A DNA stretch of 64,000 nt, taken from the NCBI RefSeq assembly GCF_000383575.1, contig NZ_KB911579.1, positions 1,419,875 through 1,483,874 of the forward strand. Reading direction: 5' to 3'. This document shows, piece after piece, positions 47,165 to 57,002 of this stretch. Within the stretch, counting starts at the first letter, position 1, and the number at the start of each line of letters is the position of its first letter. The stretch comes from Salinispora oceanensis. Lineage in GTDB: Bacteria; Actinomycetota; Actinomycetes; Mycobacteriales; Micromonosporaceae. The position numbers were made by a program, and so were the translations under genes. The notes below the pieces were generated by a model. It ran no database searches. It was not told the DNA's origin and saw only the letters and a program-made list of their open reading frames with translations.

Positions 47165-48330
47165 GGTGCCTACTCGTCTTCGAGGGCGGGGCTGGTGGGA
47201 TCCTGCCCCTGGTGCCGCTGGCCCATGCGCTGAGGAGCGCCGGGCACGAGGTTCTGGGGGGCGCGCACACCGAGTTCACTCCGCTCCTGATCAACGCGGG
47301 GGTACCCGCCGTCGGGGCACCCCGCAGGAGCCCACGCGACTACCGGCTGCTTCGCGAGGGAAGACTCGTACCCCTGTCGTCCGACCTGGATGAACGCGCG
47401 CAGGTTCTGGGCACCCTCGGCGCGCGGATCGCCGCCGACGGTTACCACGAACTGGTTCACCTGGCACAGAGCTTTCGCCCCGACCTGATCATCGGCGGAC
47501 CGCTGGCGTACGCCGCACCGTTGCTCGCGACGAAGCTGAACTCTCCGTTCGTCGCCGTGGAGTTCGGCTTCGCCGAGCCCTACAACTGACATGACGAGAC
47601 GTCGGCCGAGCTCCGCCGGCTCGGCTTCACCGAGCTCGTCGAGCCGACCCTGACGCTGTGCCTGGCGCCGGAGAGCATCCGACCGAGGCCCGGCACCGCT
47701 GCCGCCGACCGGCTGCGCTACCTGCCGGCGGAACCGATGCGGCACGTGCCGTTCGCCCCGGCGGCGGCGGTCGAGGAGTGGATGTACGTCAAGGGCGAAC
47801 GTCCCCGGCTGTGGCTCTCCGGAGGAAGCCGGATCAGCGCCGACTACGCCCTGGAACACCTCATCGGCCTCGTCGATGCGGCGGCCGAGCTGGACGTCGA
47901 ACTGCTTGTCGCCACCCCACCGGAGATCGCCGAGCAGGTGCGCACCACCTCGACATCCGCGCGGGTCGGCTGGCTCCCGTTCGACATCCTGGCGCCGACC
48001 TGTGACCTTGCCGTTCATCTCGGCGGCGGGAGCACGCTGCTCGGTTGCGTGGCCAATGGTGTCCCACAAGTGATCATCCCTTACATGCCGGAGTCCGAGC
48101 TCTACTCGGGGCCCCTACGCGACCGTGGAGCGGCGAAGGTGCTGCCAGCGACCACGTACACCCCGGCCGAACTACTCGCCGTCTGCCGGGAGACGCTCGC
48201 CGATCCGGTGTACCTGACGGCCGCCGCCGGGCTACGAGCGGAGACCCTCGCCGCGCCGAGCCCGGCGGTGACAGTGACCCGATTGGAACAGCTGGTCGCC
48301 GCCGGCCGGGTCCGCCGGCCGGACCGGGAG
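47161..48330 (+). pseudogene. GT-B (UGT/DesVII-like) glycosyltransferase pseudogene
   Basis: The frame reads a typical antibiotic glycosyltransferase: LLVFEGGAGGILPLVPLAHALRSAGHE at the N-terminus and the donor site HLGGGSTLLGCVANGVPQ near the C-terminus. Where a start is expected there is GTA (47161), and a TGA at 47587-47589 interrupts the frame where Trp would fit; both halves are in the same frame. The 3' end has no proper stop and runs antisense into the MFS gene, so the end given here is approximate. It would have attached a deoxysugar to a secondary metabolite. Confidence 0.8.
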
Positions 48331-49581
48331 ATGGTCACCGGTCGGCGGATCTGGCGTTCGGCCGGGTGTTTCGAGGCGGCGCACCTGCGGGGAGAACAGG
48401 GCGGCGGCGGTGGCGACGATGATGAGTGCGCCGCACCCGAGCAGCGCCGGCCGCGGGCCGAGTTCTTCGGCGAGCGGGCCGGCGGCGAGCAGCGCCAGCG
48501 GAGCGAGCGCGAACGAGCCGAATGCGTCGTAGGCGCTCACCCGGGACAACGTGTCCGCGGGAACCTCCCGCTGCATGGTCGTCTCGAAGAGCACGCCGAA
48601 GATGTCGAACCCGATGCCGAGCAGGAGGGCGCCGACGATGACGGCGGCCAGCGGTGCGCCGGCTCCGAGGAGAAGGATCGGCAGGGCGATCGTGAACACG
48701 GTGAGGGTGGCGACCAGCAGAGGTCTGCGCGGACGGATGCGGATGGAGACCGCGATGCCGAGGAACATGCCGAGCGCGTTCGCCGCCAGGACCGCGGACC
48801 AGGCCGGGGCGCCACCGAGCTCAGCCTTGGCCACGACCGGCCCCAGCACCCCGAACGAGGCCTGCAGCACCGCACCGACCACCGAGAACTGTAGGACGAT
48901 CACCCACAGCCACTGACGGGAGGAGAACGCCGACCACCCCTCGCGCAGCTCGCGCAGGACGGAGGCACCGGCCCGGACCGGGGTGGGGGAGAGCCGGAGC
49001 AGCACCATGAGCAGCGCCGAGACGGTGAAGCCTCCGGCGTTGACCAGGAGGGCCCAGCCGGGGCCGACGAGCGCTACCACAGCGCCTGCCAGCGCCAGGC
49101 CCAGGACGCGGGCGCCGTTGGTGCCGAGCCGGAGCAGACCGTTGCCGGTCTGCAGCAGGTCGGACGGTACGACGCTGGGCACGATGCCGGTGAGGGCCGG
49201 CAGGAACAGCGCGCTGCAGAACCCGATCACCGCCGCGCAGGCCGCCAGAGCAGCGACCGGGGCCCAGCCGGTGAGCAGCATCGCCGCCAGCACGGCGAAC
49301 GCGGCGGCCGACACCACGTCGGTGACCGCGATGAGTCGGTTTCGGGGCACCCGGTCGCCGATGACTCCACCGAGGAGCATGAACGCGATCTGCGCCACCG
49401 ATTGCGTGCCGATGACGATGGTCAGGGTCGTCGGCGTCGCGCCGGGCAGCTCCAGCACCCCGAAGGTCAGCGCCACCGGCCCGAAGGCGCTGCCGAGGAC
49501 GGAGACGGTGCGGGCGCCGAACAGCAGCCGGAACCGGTGGTCACGGAAGAGCGCGAAGTCGCGGATGACGGCTCCCATCAT
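48232..49581 (-). CDS. MFS exporter, EntS-like
   Basis: 449 residues with 12 membrane helices (FLLGGVIGDRVPRNRL-type motif A is visible as MLLGGVIGDRVPRNRLIAVTD). The last 45 residues are polar, unlike the family, and overlap the glycosyltransferase pseudogene on the other strand, so the original C-terminus was probably lost or extended. It is divergent from a TetR gene and probably exports the local natural product or gives resistance. Confidence 0.85.
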   Translation of the reverse strand: MMGAVIRDFALFRDHRFRLLFGARTVSVLGSAFGPVALTFGVLELPGATPTTLTIVIGTQSVAQIAFMLLGGVIGDRVPRNRLIAVTDVVSAAAFAVLAAMLLTGWAPVAALAACAAVIGFCSALFLPALTGIVPSVVPSDLLQTGNGLLRLGTNGARVLGLALAGAVVALVGPGWALLVNAGGFTVSALLMVLLRLSPTPVRAGASVLRELREGWSAFSSRQWLWVIVLQFSVVGAVLQASFGVLGPVVAKAELGGAPAWSAVLAANALGMFLGIAVSIRIRPRRPLLVATLTVFTIALPILLLGAGAPLAAVIVGALLLGIGFDIFGVLFETTMQREVPADTLSRVSAYDAFGSFALAPLALLAAGPLAEELGPRPALLGCGALIIVATAAALFSPQVRRLETPGRTPDPPTGDHLPVRPADPAGGDQLFQSGHCHRRARRGEGLRS

Positions 49582-49593
49582 GAGAATGAATTA

Positions 49594-49610
49594 CGGAGCG
49601 AATCGTTCCG
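49594..49610. promoter_or_regulatory. imperfect palindromic TetR operator candidate
   Basis: Within CGGAGCGAATCGTTCCG the two halves match as reverse complements at all but three positions. It lies 13 bp upstream of the MFS start and 55 bp from the divergent TetR gene. Confidence 0.55.
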
Positions 49611-49664
49611 CGAACTATAGCGCACGCCTCCGGCTCGGGGAGGGGCGCGGATTATGCTGGTCAG

Positions 49665-50321
49665 GTGACCGAGACGGACCGACCGAGAAGGCGTGGCCGG
49701 CACGCCGAGAAGGCGCGAAATGACCGCCGCGTGCTGGAGGCGGCTCGGGAGGTCTTCACCACCCAGGGCAGTGATGCGCCGATCGCGGCCGTGGCCGAGC
49801 GGGCCGGACTGGGGATCGGCAGCCTGTACCGGCGATACGGCAGCAAGGAGGAGCTTCTCCAACAGCTCTGCCTGCTCGCCATGCGGCAGACCGCCGACGC
49901 GGCGCAGGCGGGTCTGGACATCGAGGACCCCTGGGCCGGCCTGGTCCAGTACGTGCAGCGCTGCGTCGCGCAGCGCAGCGGCGCGCTGGCGCCGGTCGCC
50001 GGAAGCATCCCGGTCACCGTGGAGATGGAGCAGGTCAGCGAGCAGGTCTGGGAACTCGCCGAAAAGCTGGTCGCCCGGGCCAAGCGGGCCGGGGCGCTGC
50101 GGGACGACGTCACCACACTGGACATTTCCCTGCTGATCGAGATGGTCAGCCGCCGACCGCCCAGCGGGCCGGCCGAGGAGGACGACCTCACCCGGCGCCG
50201 TCTGCTGGCGATCAGCCTCGCCGGTCTGCGTGCTCCTGCGGTCGAGCCGCTACCCGGTCCCGCGCCCAGCATCGACGCCTATCATGAACGCTGGGAGCAG
50301 GGCGGTGGGGGCACGCCATGA
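49665..50321 (+). CDS. TetR-family regulator
   Basis: 218 residues from a GTG start. The N-terminal helix-turn-helix (RRVLEAAREVFTTQG, AERAGLGIGSLYRRYGSKEEL) is followed by an all-helical ligand domain. It is divergent from the MFS exporter and likely represses it until a substrate or the island's metabolite binds. Confidence 0.92.
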   Translation: MTETDRPRRRGRHAEKARNDRRVLEAAREVFTTQGSDAPIAAVAERAGLGIGSLYRRYGSKEELLQQLCLLAMRQTADAAQAGLDIEDPWAGLVQYVQRCVAQRSGALAPVAGSIPVTVEMEQVSEQVWELAEKLVARAKRAGALRDDVTTLDISLLIEMVSRRPPSGPAEEDDLTRRRLLAISLAGLRAPAVEPLPGPAPSIDAYHERWEQGGGGTP

Positions 50322-50391
50322 CGATTACCAGGCGATGTGCAGTAGACGGGCTCTCAAGTGACCCTCCAACCCGCCGGTCGAGACTTGCCAC

Positions 50392-51096
50392 ATGTACGAG
50401 AGCGAAAGCGCTGCTGATCTCTATGACCTGGTCTACCAGGACCGGAAGGACTACCGAGCCGAGGCCGGGGCGGTCGCGGAGCTGATCCGCTCCCGCAAAC
50501 CCGACGCGTCGACTCTGCTCGACGTCGCCTGTGGCACAGGCACCCACCTTGAGGCCTTCAGCCGCCACTTCGAGCAGGTCGCCGGGTTGGAGCTGTCGGA
50601 GTCGATGTCTGAGGTGGCACGTCGACGGGTCCCGCAGGCACAGCTGTATCCCGGGGACATGCGCTCTTTCCAGCTCGACGCCGCCTTCGACGCGATCGTC
50701 TGCATGTTCAGTTCGATCGGCTACCTGAACACGGTCGACGACCTGAACCAGACGCTGGTCAGCATGGGCCGCCACCTGAAGCCGGGTGGCGTGGTGGCGA
50801 TCGAACCGTGGTGGACCCCGGACACCTTCCTGGAAAACTATGTGTCGGGTCATGTGGTGACGAAGGACGGCCACACAGTGGCCCGCGTCTCGCACTCGAC
50901 TCGGGAGGGCGACGTCGCCCGGATGGAGATCCACTACCTTGTCGCCGATGCCCGGGGGGTGCGGCACCGCAGCGAGATCGACCGGTTGACGCTCTTCACC
51001 CCCGAGCAGTACGAGTCCGCGTTCACCGGCGCCGGCGCGAAGGTCGAGTTCTTGCCGAACGGTGGGCCGGGATTCTACGTCGGCACCTGGGCGTGA
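50392..51096 (+). CDS. TDP-aminosugar N,N-dimethyltransferase-like enzyme
   Basis: 234 residues. SAM motif I is LLDVACGTGTHLEAF near residue 44; CMFSSIGYLNTVDDL and PGGVVAIEPWW are characteristic of the DesVI/TylM1 group that makes dimethylamino sugars such as desosamine and mycaminose. It starts with the typical MYE. It is followed 14 bp later by an aromatase/cyclase, so it probably came from a glycosylated aromatic polyketide cluster. The gene looks intact. Confidence 0.87.
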   Translation: MYESESAADLYDLVYQDRKDYRAEAGAVAELIRSRKPDASTLLDVACGTGTHLEAFSRHFEQVAGLELSESMSEVARRRVPQAQLYPGDMRSFQLDAAFDAIVCMFSSIGYLNTVDDLNQTLVSMGRHLKPGGVVAIEPWWTPDTFLENYVSGHVVTKDGHTVARVSHSTREGDVARMEIHYLVADARGVRHRSEIDRLTLFTPEQYESAFTGAGAKVEFLPNGGPGFYVGTWA

Positions 51097-51109
51097 GGAG
51101 CGACTGATC

Positions 51110-51742
51110 ATGCCACAACCGGCAGCGGTTTCGGCGGAGCACTCGGTTCGGATCGCCGCCTCGGCGGACTTCGTCTACGAGATGCTCGCCGACGTTGACA
51201 CCTGGCCGGAGACCTTCGCATCCTTCGTCCACCTCGAGCTGCTGGGTGCGGCGGCCGGGACCGACCCCGAGCCTCAGTGGGAGCGGGTGGCCGTCTGGAG
51301 CCACTCGGGTGACCAGCTGCACCGCTGGGTGAAGCGGCGGGCCCTGCGACCCGAGCTGCGTCGGATCGACTACTCCCCCGAGGAGCCGATGCCGCTGCTC
51401 ACGTCGATGCGACGGTCCTTCGTCGTCGAGCCGGTCGGCGACCAGGCCTCCCGGCTGCGACTGATCCACGAGTACCACCCGGTCGACGACGACCCCGACG
51501 GGCTCGACGCGATCGCACAGACCATCGACGAGATCGCCAACGCTGAGCTCGCCGCGGTGCGGGCAGCCGCCGAGCCCCTGGCGCTTCGACCGGAACTGCG
51601 GCAGGTCTTCGGGGAAACGGTCTGGGTCGAGGGCAGCGCATCCGACGTATACGACTTCCTCTGGCAGATCCGCACCTGGCCGGCGGCACTGCCGCATGCG
51701 TTGATGCCGCACGCACGGACCATGCAGTCGTCGCGGCGTTGA
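51110..51742 (+). pseudogene. polyketide aromatase/cyclase, truncated in its second domain
   Basis: 210 codons from the ATG at 51110. Residues 1-150 are a full SRPBCC (START-like) aromatase domain (ADFVYEMLADVDTWPETF at the start). A second such domain begins at about 165 (SASDVYDFLWQIRTWPAALP) but is cut after about 35 residues, where an ABC ATPase fragment starts in another frame near 51718. Didomain aromatases fold and dehydrate type II polyketide chains. The first domain could still fold, but the enzyme is incomplete. Confidence 0.85.
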
Positions 51743-52137
51743 CCAAGATGCAGGCGTCGGATCTGGGGTCGCGGCGCATCCGCACCCTCAGCGGTGGTCA
51801 GCGTCAACGAATCGCCCTCGCCACCGGCATAGTGCATGATCCGCGGATCGTCATCCTGGACGAGCCCACGGTGGGTCTCGACCCCGGGCAGAGGCTCAAA
51901 GCGCGAGAGGTGATCCGACAACTGGGGGCCGAACGGCCGGTGCTGCTGTCGACCCACCTCACCGAAGACGTCGAGCATCTCGCGGACTCCGTCGCAGTCC
52001 TGGCCGAGGGCAAGATCCGCTATCAAGGCCCCCTCGCGGGGCTGGCCATGACCCGGCCAGCCGGTGATAGCCGGCCCGGATCGCCGTTCGAATGCGCTTA
52101 CGACGACCTGATTATGTCGTTCGGTGGTGCCGAGTGA
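51718..52137 (+). pseudogene. ABC transporter ATPase, C-terminal half
   Basis: The frame opens with DHAVVAALTKMQ and carries the signature LSGGQRQR, Walker B VILDEPTVGLDP and the switch His in LLSTHL. Walker A is absent: the N-terminal half was lost at the junction with the aromatase fragment. It overlaps the permease start (GTGA), so the transporter once had ATPase then permease in one operon. Confidence 0.88.
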
Positions 52138-52901
52138 GGCGGCTGCGCCTGCTGCTCGGCTGGCCTGGCCCGTCGTGGGTGTTCCCCGCCGCCGGTGTCC
52201 TGATGGCCGCTGCTTCGCTTCTCGCGACCAACAGCTTGCTCGCGGCCGACTACGTCACCTGGGCGGCCGTCTCCGCCGCCTGGCACGAATCGCTGTGGAT
52301 ACCCGGGTCGGTGGCTGCTGCCGCCGCTGCGGCGCTGGGCGCGGCCTACTTCCCGAGATCGTCGCCGCTGGCCGCGCCGCTGCGGCCGAGGATGGGTGAC
52401 GGCCTGTTCCTCATGCACGGGCTCGCCCTGGCGTTCTGGCTTTGCCTGGGACACGCCACCGGGTTGGTCCCGGCTCACATCGCCGCTGCGCGCCAGGCCA
52501 CCTCTGGCGCGCTGGCACCGTCAGACGTGATCGTCGGCCTGGCAGGTCTGGCCGCGCTGACCCTGATTGGGTTCTGCCTCGGCGTGGCCCTGCGTCACTG
52601 GGTGGTCGCGCCCGCCGTCGGCGTTCTTACCTTCGCAGTCATGGGCCTGCCCAACGCGCCGCTGCGCGTCAAGGGCGGCCCCTTCGACGTGCGCATGTGC
52701 GTCGAAGGGGCCGATCCACGGCACGTGCTGAGCACGTCCGCCATAGTGGAAGACCTCGACTTCTCGGTCGGCGCATCGGCTGAGGGGCGCGAGACCGGGG
52801 TGCTGGTGATGCGTCAGCCGGGGCGCGTTGACGGCTTGTTGCTGTGGATCCGGCTGTGGGGCCACCGGGAGGACGAGCCGGTCGACGCCCAGAGCAGGTG
52901 A
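52134..52901 (+). pseudogene. ABC permease N-part fused to methyltransferase tail
   Basis: 255 codons from the GTG at 52134. Residues 1-185 have about five hydrophobic helices and follow the ATPase fragment, so they are the transporter's permease. From about residue 190 the sequence is soluble and resembles the tail of a methyltransferase-like protein (IVEDLDF, GRVDGLLLWIRLW). A 13-bp inverted repeat lies at the change-over. The frame then stops at 52901, while the homologous sequence continues in another frame. Confidence 0.6.
52677..52712. repeat. perfect 13-bp inverted repeat at the permease/methyltransferase junction
   Basis: Arms at 52677-52689 and 52700-52712 flank a 10-base loop. It would form a strong hairpin, perhaps a former intergenic terminator now inside an open frame. 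Confidence 0.8.
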
Positions 52902-53194
52902 CGACTTTCGCCCCCGTCTACCTGCCGCTCTGGGACGAGCCGATCCAGGTCGAAGCAGGTGACGTGATGGAGGTCGAGTTCGTGCGCGCTCTCAGCGGTG
53001 ACGGTGTCCACCCGGACTACTCCGCGGTGGTGCGCCTCACGACCAGCGAGGGTTGTGTCGAGGCGACGGCCTCGTCGCCCTACGAGCCAGCGGGTTTCCG
53101 GCAGGGCTGGTTCTACCGTGAGTTGTTCACCGCGCGGCGGCGATCCGTGCAGGGACCCGCCGACGTGGCGGCAGCGGCGGGCCAGACGCCGTAA
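52690..53194 (+). pseudogene. methyltransferase C-terminal remnant with frameshift
   Basis: The remnant begins inside the permease chimera and changes frame near 52890, where one C seems to be missing in GACGCCCAGAG. It then reads VTTFAPVYLPLWDEP, AGDVMEVEF and DGVHPDYSAVVRL to a TAA at 53194. The pattern resembles the C-terminal beta-barrel of PRMT-like methyltransferases. The SAM-binding domain is missing. Confidence 0.6.
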
Positions 53195-53224
53195 CCGCGT
53201 CCGCTCAGGGAGGCCACGGGCCCA

Positions 53225-53869
53225 CTACTCGCTGCCGGATGCCAGCCCGGTGACGATGAACGGCGCGGCGGCAGCCACCAGACCACCGAGGAAGGCGACC
53301 ACACCGGCGGCGACCCCGATCCGGCGTCGCCACGAGCGCCGATCCGAGGTCCACCGCAGGTACGCAAGCGCCGCGGCGCCGAATAGGACTCCTCCGAGTA
53401 TGAACCAGGGACCCCAGAACATCGCGTACCAGCGGAGTTCGGTGGTCATCGTCTCGCCCTTGATCAGGGCGCTCAGTCCGAAGCCGACGAACGTGCCGCC
53501 GTGCGCCAGCAGCAGAGCGGAGGCACCCGAACTGGGTACGAGCAGCAGCCAGTTCGGCACCCGCCGCTTCGCCACCACCGGCACCCACTGCGGAAACACC
53601 ACACCGAACGGACGCACGAGCGCCAGACCCAGCACAACGCCGAACAGTTCCAGCACCACTGTCATCCACAGAGCCGCGAAGAGCATCCGGTCGCCCTGCG
53701 CGTGCAGGTCCTTGATCCCCTCGGAGAGGGTGGCGAGTCCGACGCTTCCGCCGAGGGCCCAGTAGATGCCGCGGATGGCGAACAGCAGTGCCCAGGTCGC
53801 GGCGGCGTAACCCGCCCAGACCGATCTACGGCGAGTAGGAGCCTCAGTGTCAGCCATCAACTGAGTCAT
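53225..53869 (-). CDS. polytopic membrane protein, DUF3995-like
   Basis: 214 residues with five or six membrane helices; small residues and aromatic pairs (FWGPWFILGGVLFG) mark the last helices. It resembles actinobacterial DUF3995 proteins of unknown role. It is 30 bp downstream of the tricorn-like protease gene on the same strand, so it is the last gene of the lanthipeptide operon and might give immunity or export; this is inference. Confidence 0.7.
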   Translation of the reverse strand: MTQLMADTEAPTRRRSVWAGYAAATWALLFAIRGIYWALGGSVGLATLSEGIKDLHAQGDRMLFAALWMTVVLELFGVVLGLALVRPFGVVFPQWVPVVAKRRVPNWLLLVPSSGASALLLAHGGTFVGFGLSALIKGETMTTELRWYAMFWGPWFILGGVLFGAAALAYLRWTSDRRSWRRRIGVAAGVVAFLGGLVAAAAPFIVTGLASGSE

Positions 53870-53899
53870 TGGCCAGGTACCTGCCTTTCGTCCGGGTTC

Positions 53900-55663
53900 T
53901 CATCCTCGTGGCTCTGGCGCCGGGGCAGAATGATCGATAGAAGCCGATGCGCTCGCCGTGATTCGATCACCGAGCATACGCGGGAAGTCACTCATCGTGG
54001 GTGCCGCGTCGATCCGCTTCGCTGCCAGCAGGGCGGCGACCTCCAACTGTGGGTCACGGCCTGCGGCGTGGTCGTCGGGGCTCACGTCCACCTCGACATC
54101 CGGTTCGCAGCCGTGGTTCTCGAGTCCCTTTTCGGTGTCGTCGAACACGAACCGGTACTCCGGCTGAGTGGTTACCGTGCCGTCGACGAGTCGATGCCTC
54201 GGTCGGATACCGGTGCCGCCGCCCCAGGTCCGCCGGCCCACCACGGTCCCGAGGCCCCGCGACCGGAAGACCTGGGCGAACGTCTCACCGTCGGATCCCG
54301 TTCGCTCGTTGATCAGGACGACCTGTGCGGTGGGGGCGGCCCGGTGCGGGTACCCCTGCGTCGCTCCCCGGCGCGCCAACCGGTAGCCGACGCGCCGCCG
54401 CGCCAACCGCTCGATGACGAGGTCGGCAGCGTGTCCACCACCATTGAATCGGGCATCGATCAGCAACGCCTCCCGCCGGGCTTCGACCAGTAGGCAACGC
54501 TGGAACTCGGCGAACCCTCGCGGACCCATGTCCGGCAGGTGCACGTAACCCACCCGACCGCCGGTCAGCCAATGCACCAGCTTCCGGTTGTCCTCCACCC
54601 ATCCCCGGTAGCGCAACTGGCGGTCGTCGGCCAGGACAGGTGTCGTCACCGCACGAATCGCGCCATCCGGCTCGACGAGCTGCAGTCCGACGACCCCGTC
54701 GGCGCGGCCCACGAGCAGCTCCATCGGGCCGCCCGGACCGACCGGGCGAAGGTCGACGGCGGTGACCCGCTGGCCGGGTTCGACACCGAATGCGGGGCCG
54801 GCCGTACCAGGGACTCTCCACACCCGGCCGACGTACCAGTGGCCGTCGCGGCAGTCCCAGTCGATGCCGAGCCGGCCGTACCCGACGGTCGCGCCATGGT
54901 CGCCTCCGCGTTCGCCGGTGTGTGAGCTGGAGAGCTCGCCGTGCAGCTCACCGAGGACGTCGGACAGCTCCTCGCGGGTGGTCACCCGGTCAACCAGCGG
55001 GCGGTACCGGCGATACGCCGCCGGCCAGTCAACCCCGCCGAGTTCCGGCGACCAGTGGTACTCACGCTGCAAGGTCCAGGCCGACCGGAAGATCTGTCGC
55101 CATTCGGCGTACGGGTCCACGGTCACTTCGATGTCGTCGACGGTGACCCGGGCGGCAGGGCCGGGCTGGTCGAGCCGGATGCGGTCGAGCCGACCGCCCG
55201 TCCGCACGAGGGCGCCGGACAGGTCCGGCAGGCACTGCAACTCGGTCACCCGCCTCGCGAGCGGGGTGAGTCGCTGAGCCACGGCGTCGTAGCGGTAGAG
55301 ATCGCCACCACGACCGGTGCCACCGCCGTCGGGCGCCTGAGATGGCCGTACGGGCCGGGCGGTGAGCAGCGCCCCGTCGGAGAGGCCGACCACCATCCCG
55401 TACCGGGCCGGTGGGACAGGCAGTGGGGTGACCCGGTCGAACAGGCCGTCCCGGTCGATCCGCACGACCGCGCCGACGTCGACCGTCTCCGGCTGGTCCT
55501 CGACCGCCAGTCGCACCGTGTAGGGACGGGACACGGCCGCGAAGGTGAGGTTCGGTTCGATCTCCCCGTAGACCGCGTCCAGGGCGCGAACGCCGATGAA
55601 GAACAGCTGCCGTCCGCTCGGATCGAAGCTGGGTGACCGGTCCCGGCTCAGCGGCTCGGTCAC
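53900..55663 (-). pseudogene. tricorn-like protease, C-terminal catalytic part
   Basis: 587 codons; a GTG at 55663 with GGAGAG upstream could start it separately. It has the rest of the propeller, the C1 domain with the catalytic His in SSSHTGE, a PDZ-like segment, and the S41 core with GYVHLPDMG, DARFNGGGHA and the nucleophile Ser in RTGSDGETF. All catalytic elements are present. It continues directly from the propeller part in 55664-57002 after a one-base shift, so it is either one broken gene or two overlapping chains. Confidence 0.85.
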
Positions 55664-57002
55664 CGGGGAAGGTCTCTCCGTCCGACAGCCGGCAGAAGCG
55701 GATGCAACTGGTGCTGTCGGTGTCCGGGAAGCTGTATGCGAGCAACGACGCCTCCGGCGACCAGGCGAGGTCGGAGATCTGGTCGTACGGACTCGTGTCC
55801 AGCAGGGTCGCCTGCGACCGCACCGCCCCGGTGGCGGGGTCGACGTCGATCCGGACGTCCATGAGCTGGTGCCGGTGATTTGCCACGGCGAGGCGACGCC
55901 CGCGGGGTGCCACGGCGAGTTCGGTGACCAGGCCGAGTGGCGGCAGGTCCAGGTCGAATGCGGGTGACCCGTCGACGGGGGCCAACGTCAACCGCTCGTC
56001 GGTGCCGCCGTCCCCGGTGGCCACGACCACCGCCGAGCCGTCCGCGAGCCACACCGGCCGGCGGTGCCGTCGGGTCCGTATGCCGTGCCGCCGATACGGA
56101 CCACCCTCAACCGCCCTGGTCACCAACGCGCCCCGGACCGTCACGGCCAGCGTGTCGCCGGCTGGGCTGAGCGCAGCACCGTCGAGGGCCCGGGTCGCAG
56201 CTACCGCCCGTGGACCGCGCCGCCTGCCCCCGATCCGTACGTCGAGCCGTCGACCTTCGGCATCGTTGGGCTCCAGCAGGAACAGCTCCCCGCCGGACTG
56301 GTACACGAGCCGGCGTCCGTCGCTGTTCAGATGCCGTGCGCAGTACCGCCGATGCGCCGTGTGCCGTCGCAGGTCAGCACCGTCGAGATCGCAGGAATAG
56401 ACGTTGCCGGTGCCATCGTGGTCGGAGAGGAAGAACAGGCGGCCGCCGACCAGGTGCGGCGCGGTCGGGTTGCCCATCGGTGTCGGTACCCGTACGAAGC
56501 GGCCATCCCCCGGATCCAACCACAGCTCTCCGGCCAGTCCGCCGCGGTAGCCCTTCCAGCCGGCCGGATCAACGCCGCCGCGGCCCAGCACGCGGGCAGC
56601 GCCGGGACCGAAGCTGAGCGAGGTGGCGGGGCCGTAGGGCAGACGACGGACGGCGCCGTCGTCGAGGTCTACCTGGTGGAGCCAGTCAACCTCGAACGGC
56701 CGGTCGACGCAGCCGGTGTAGACGATCCCGGCCCCGTCGGGAGTCCAGGTGACCGCCTGGCCCCCCTGCCCGTGGGCGAGCAGTTCGCGCCCCGCGCTGG
56801 TCAACGCCCGGACGGCCAGCGGTCCGTCACCCACGGCGTACGCGACTCTCCGCCCGTCGGGGGAGAGCTGGGGTGTGCCTACTGTCTCATCCTCGGTGAG
56901 TCGTTCGACTGTGTGCCCGCCGAGGTCGGTGCGCCAGAGCGCGTCGTCGCAGCGGAAGACGACGGTCGTCCCCGCGATGGTGGGCAGGTGTGGATAACTC
57001 AC
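55664..57002 (-). pseudogene. tricorn-like protease, N-terminal beta-propeller part
   Basis: About 446 codons from the GTG at 57002, which overlaps the LanD-like stop (GTGA). It shows repeated WD/tricorn blades (RLTEDETVGTPQLSPDGRRVAYA, FLSDHDGTGNVYSCDLDG and others). The blade pattern continues past 55664 only in the next frame: one extra C in the CCCC run at 55665-55668 shifts it. Joined, the two parts give about 1030 residues, the length of tricorn proteases. In this operon it may process the lanthipeptide leader. Confidence 0.82.
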
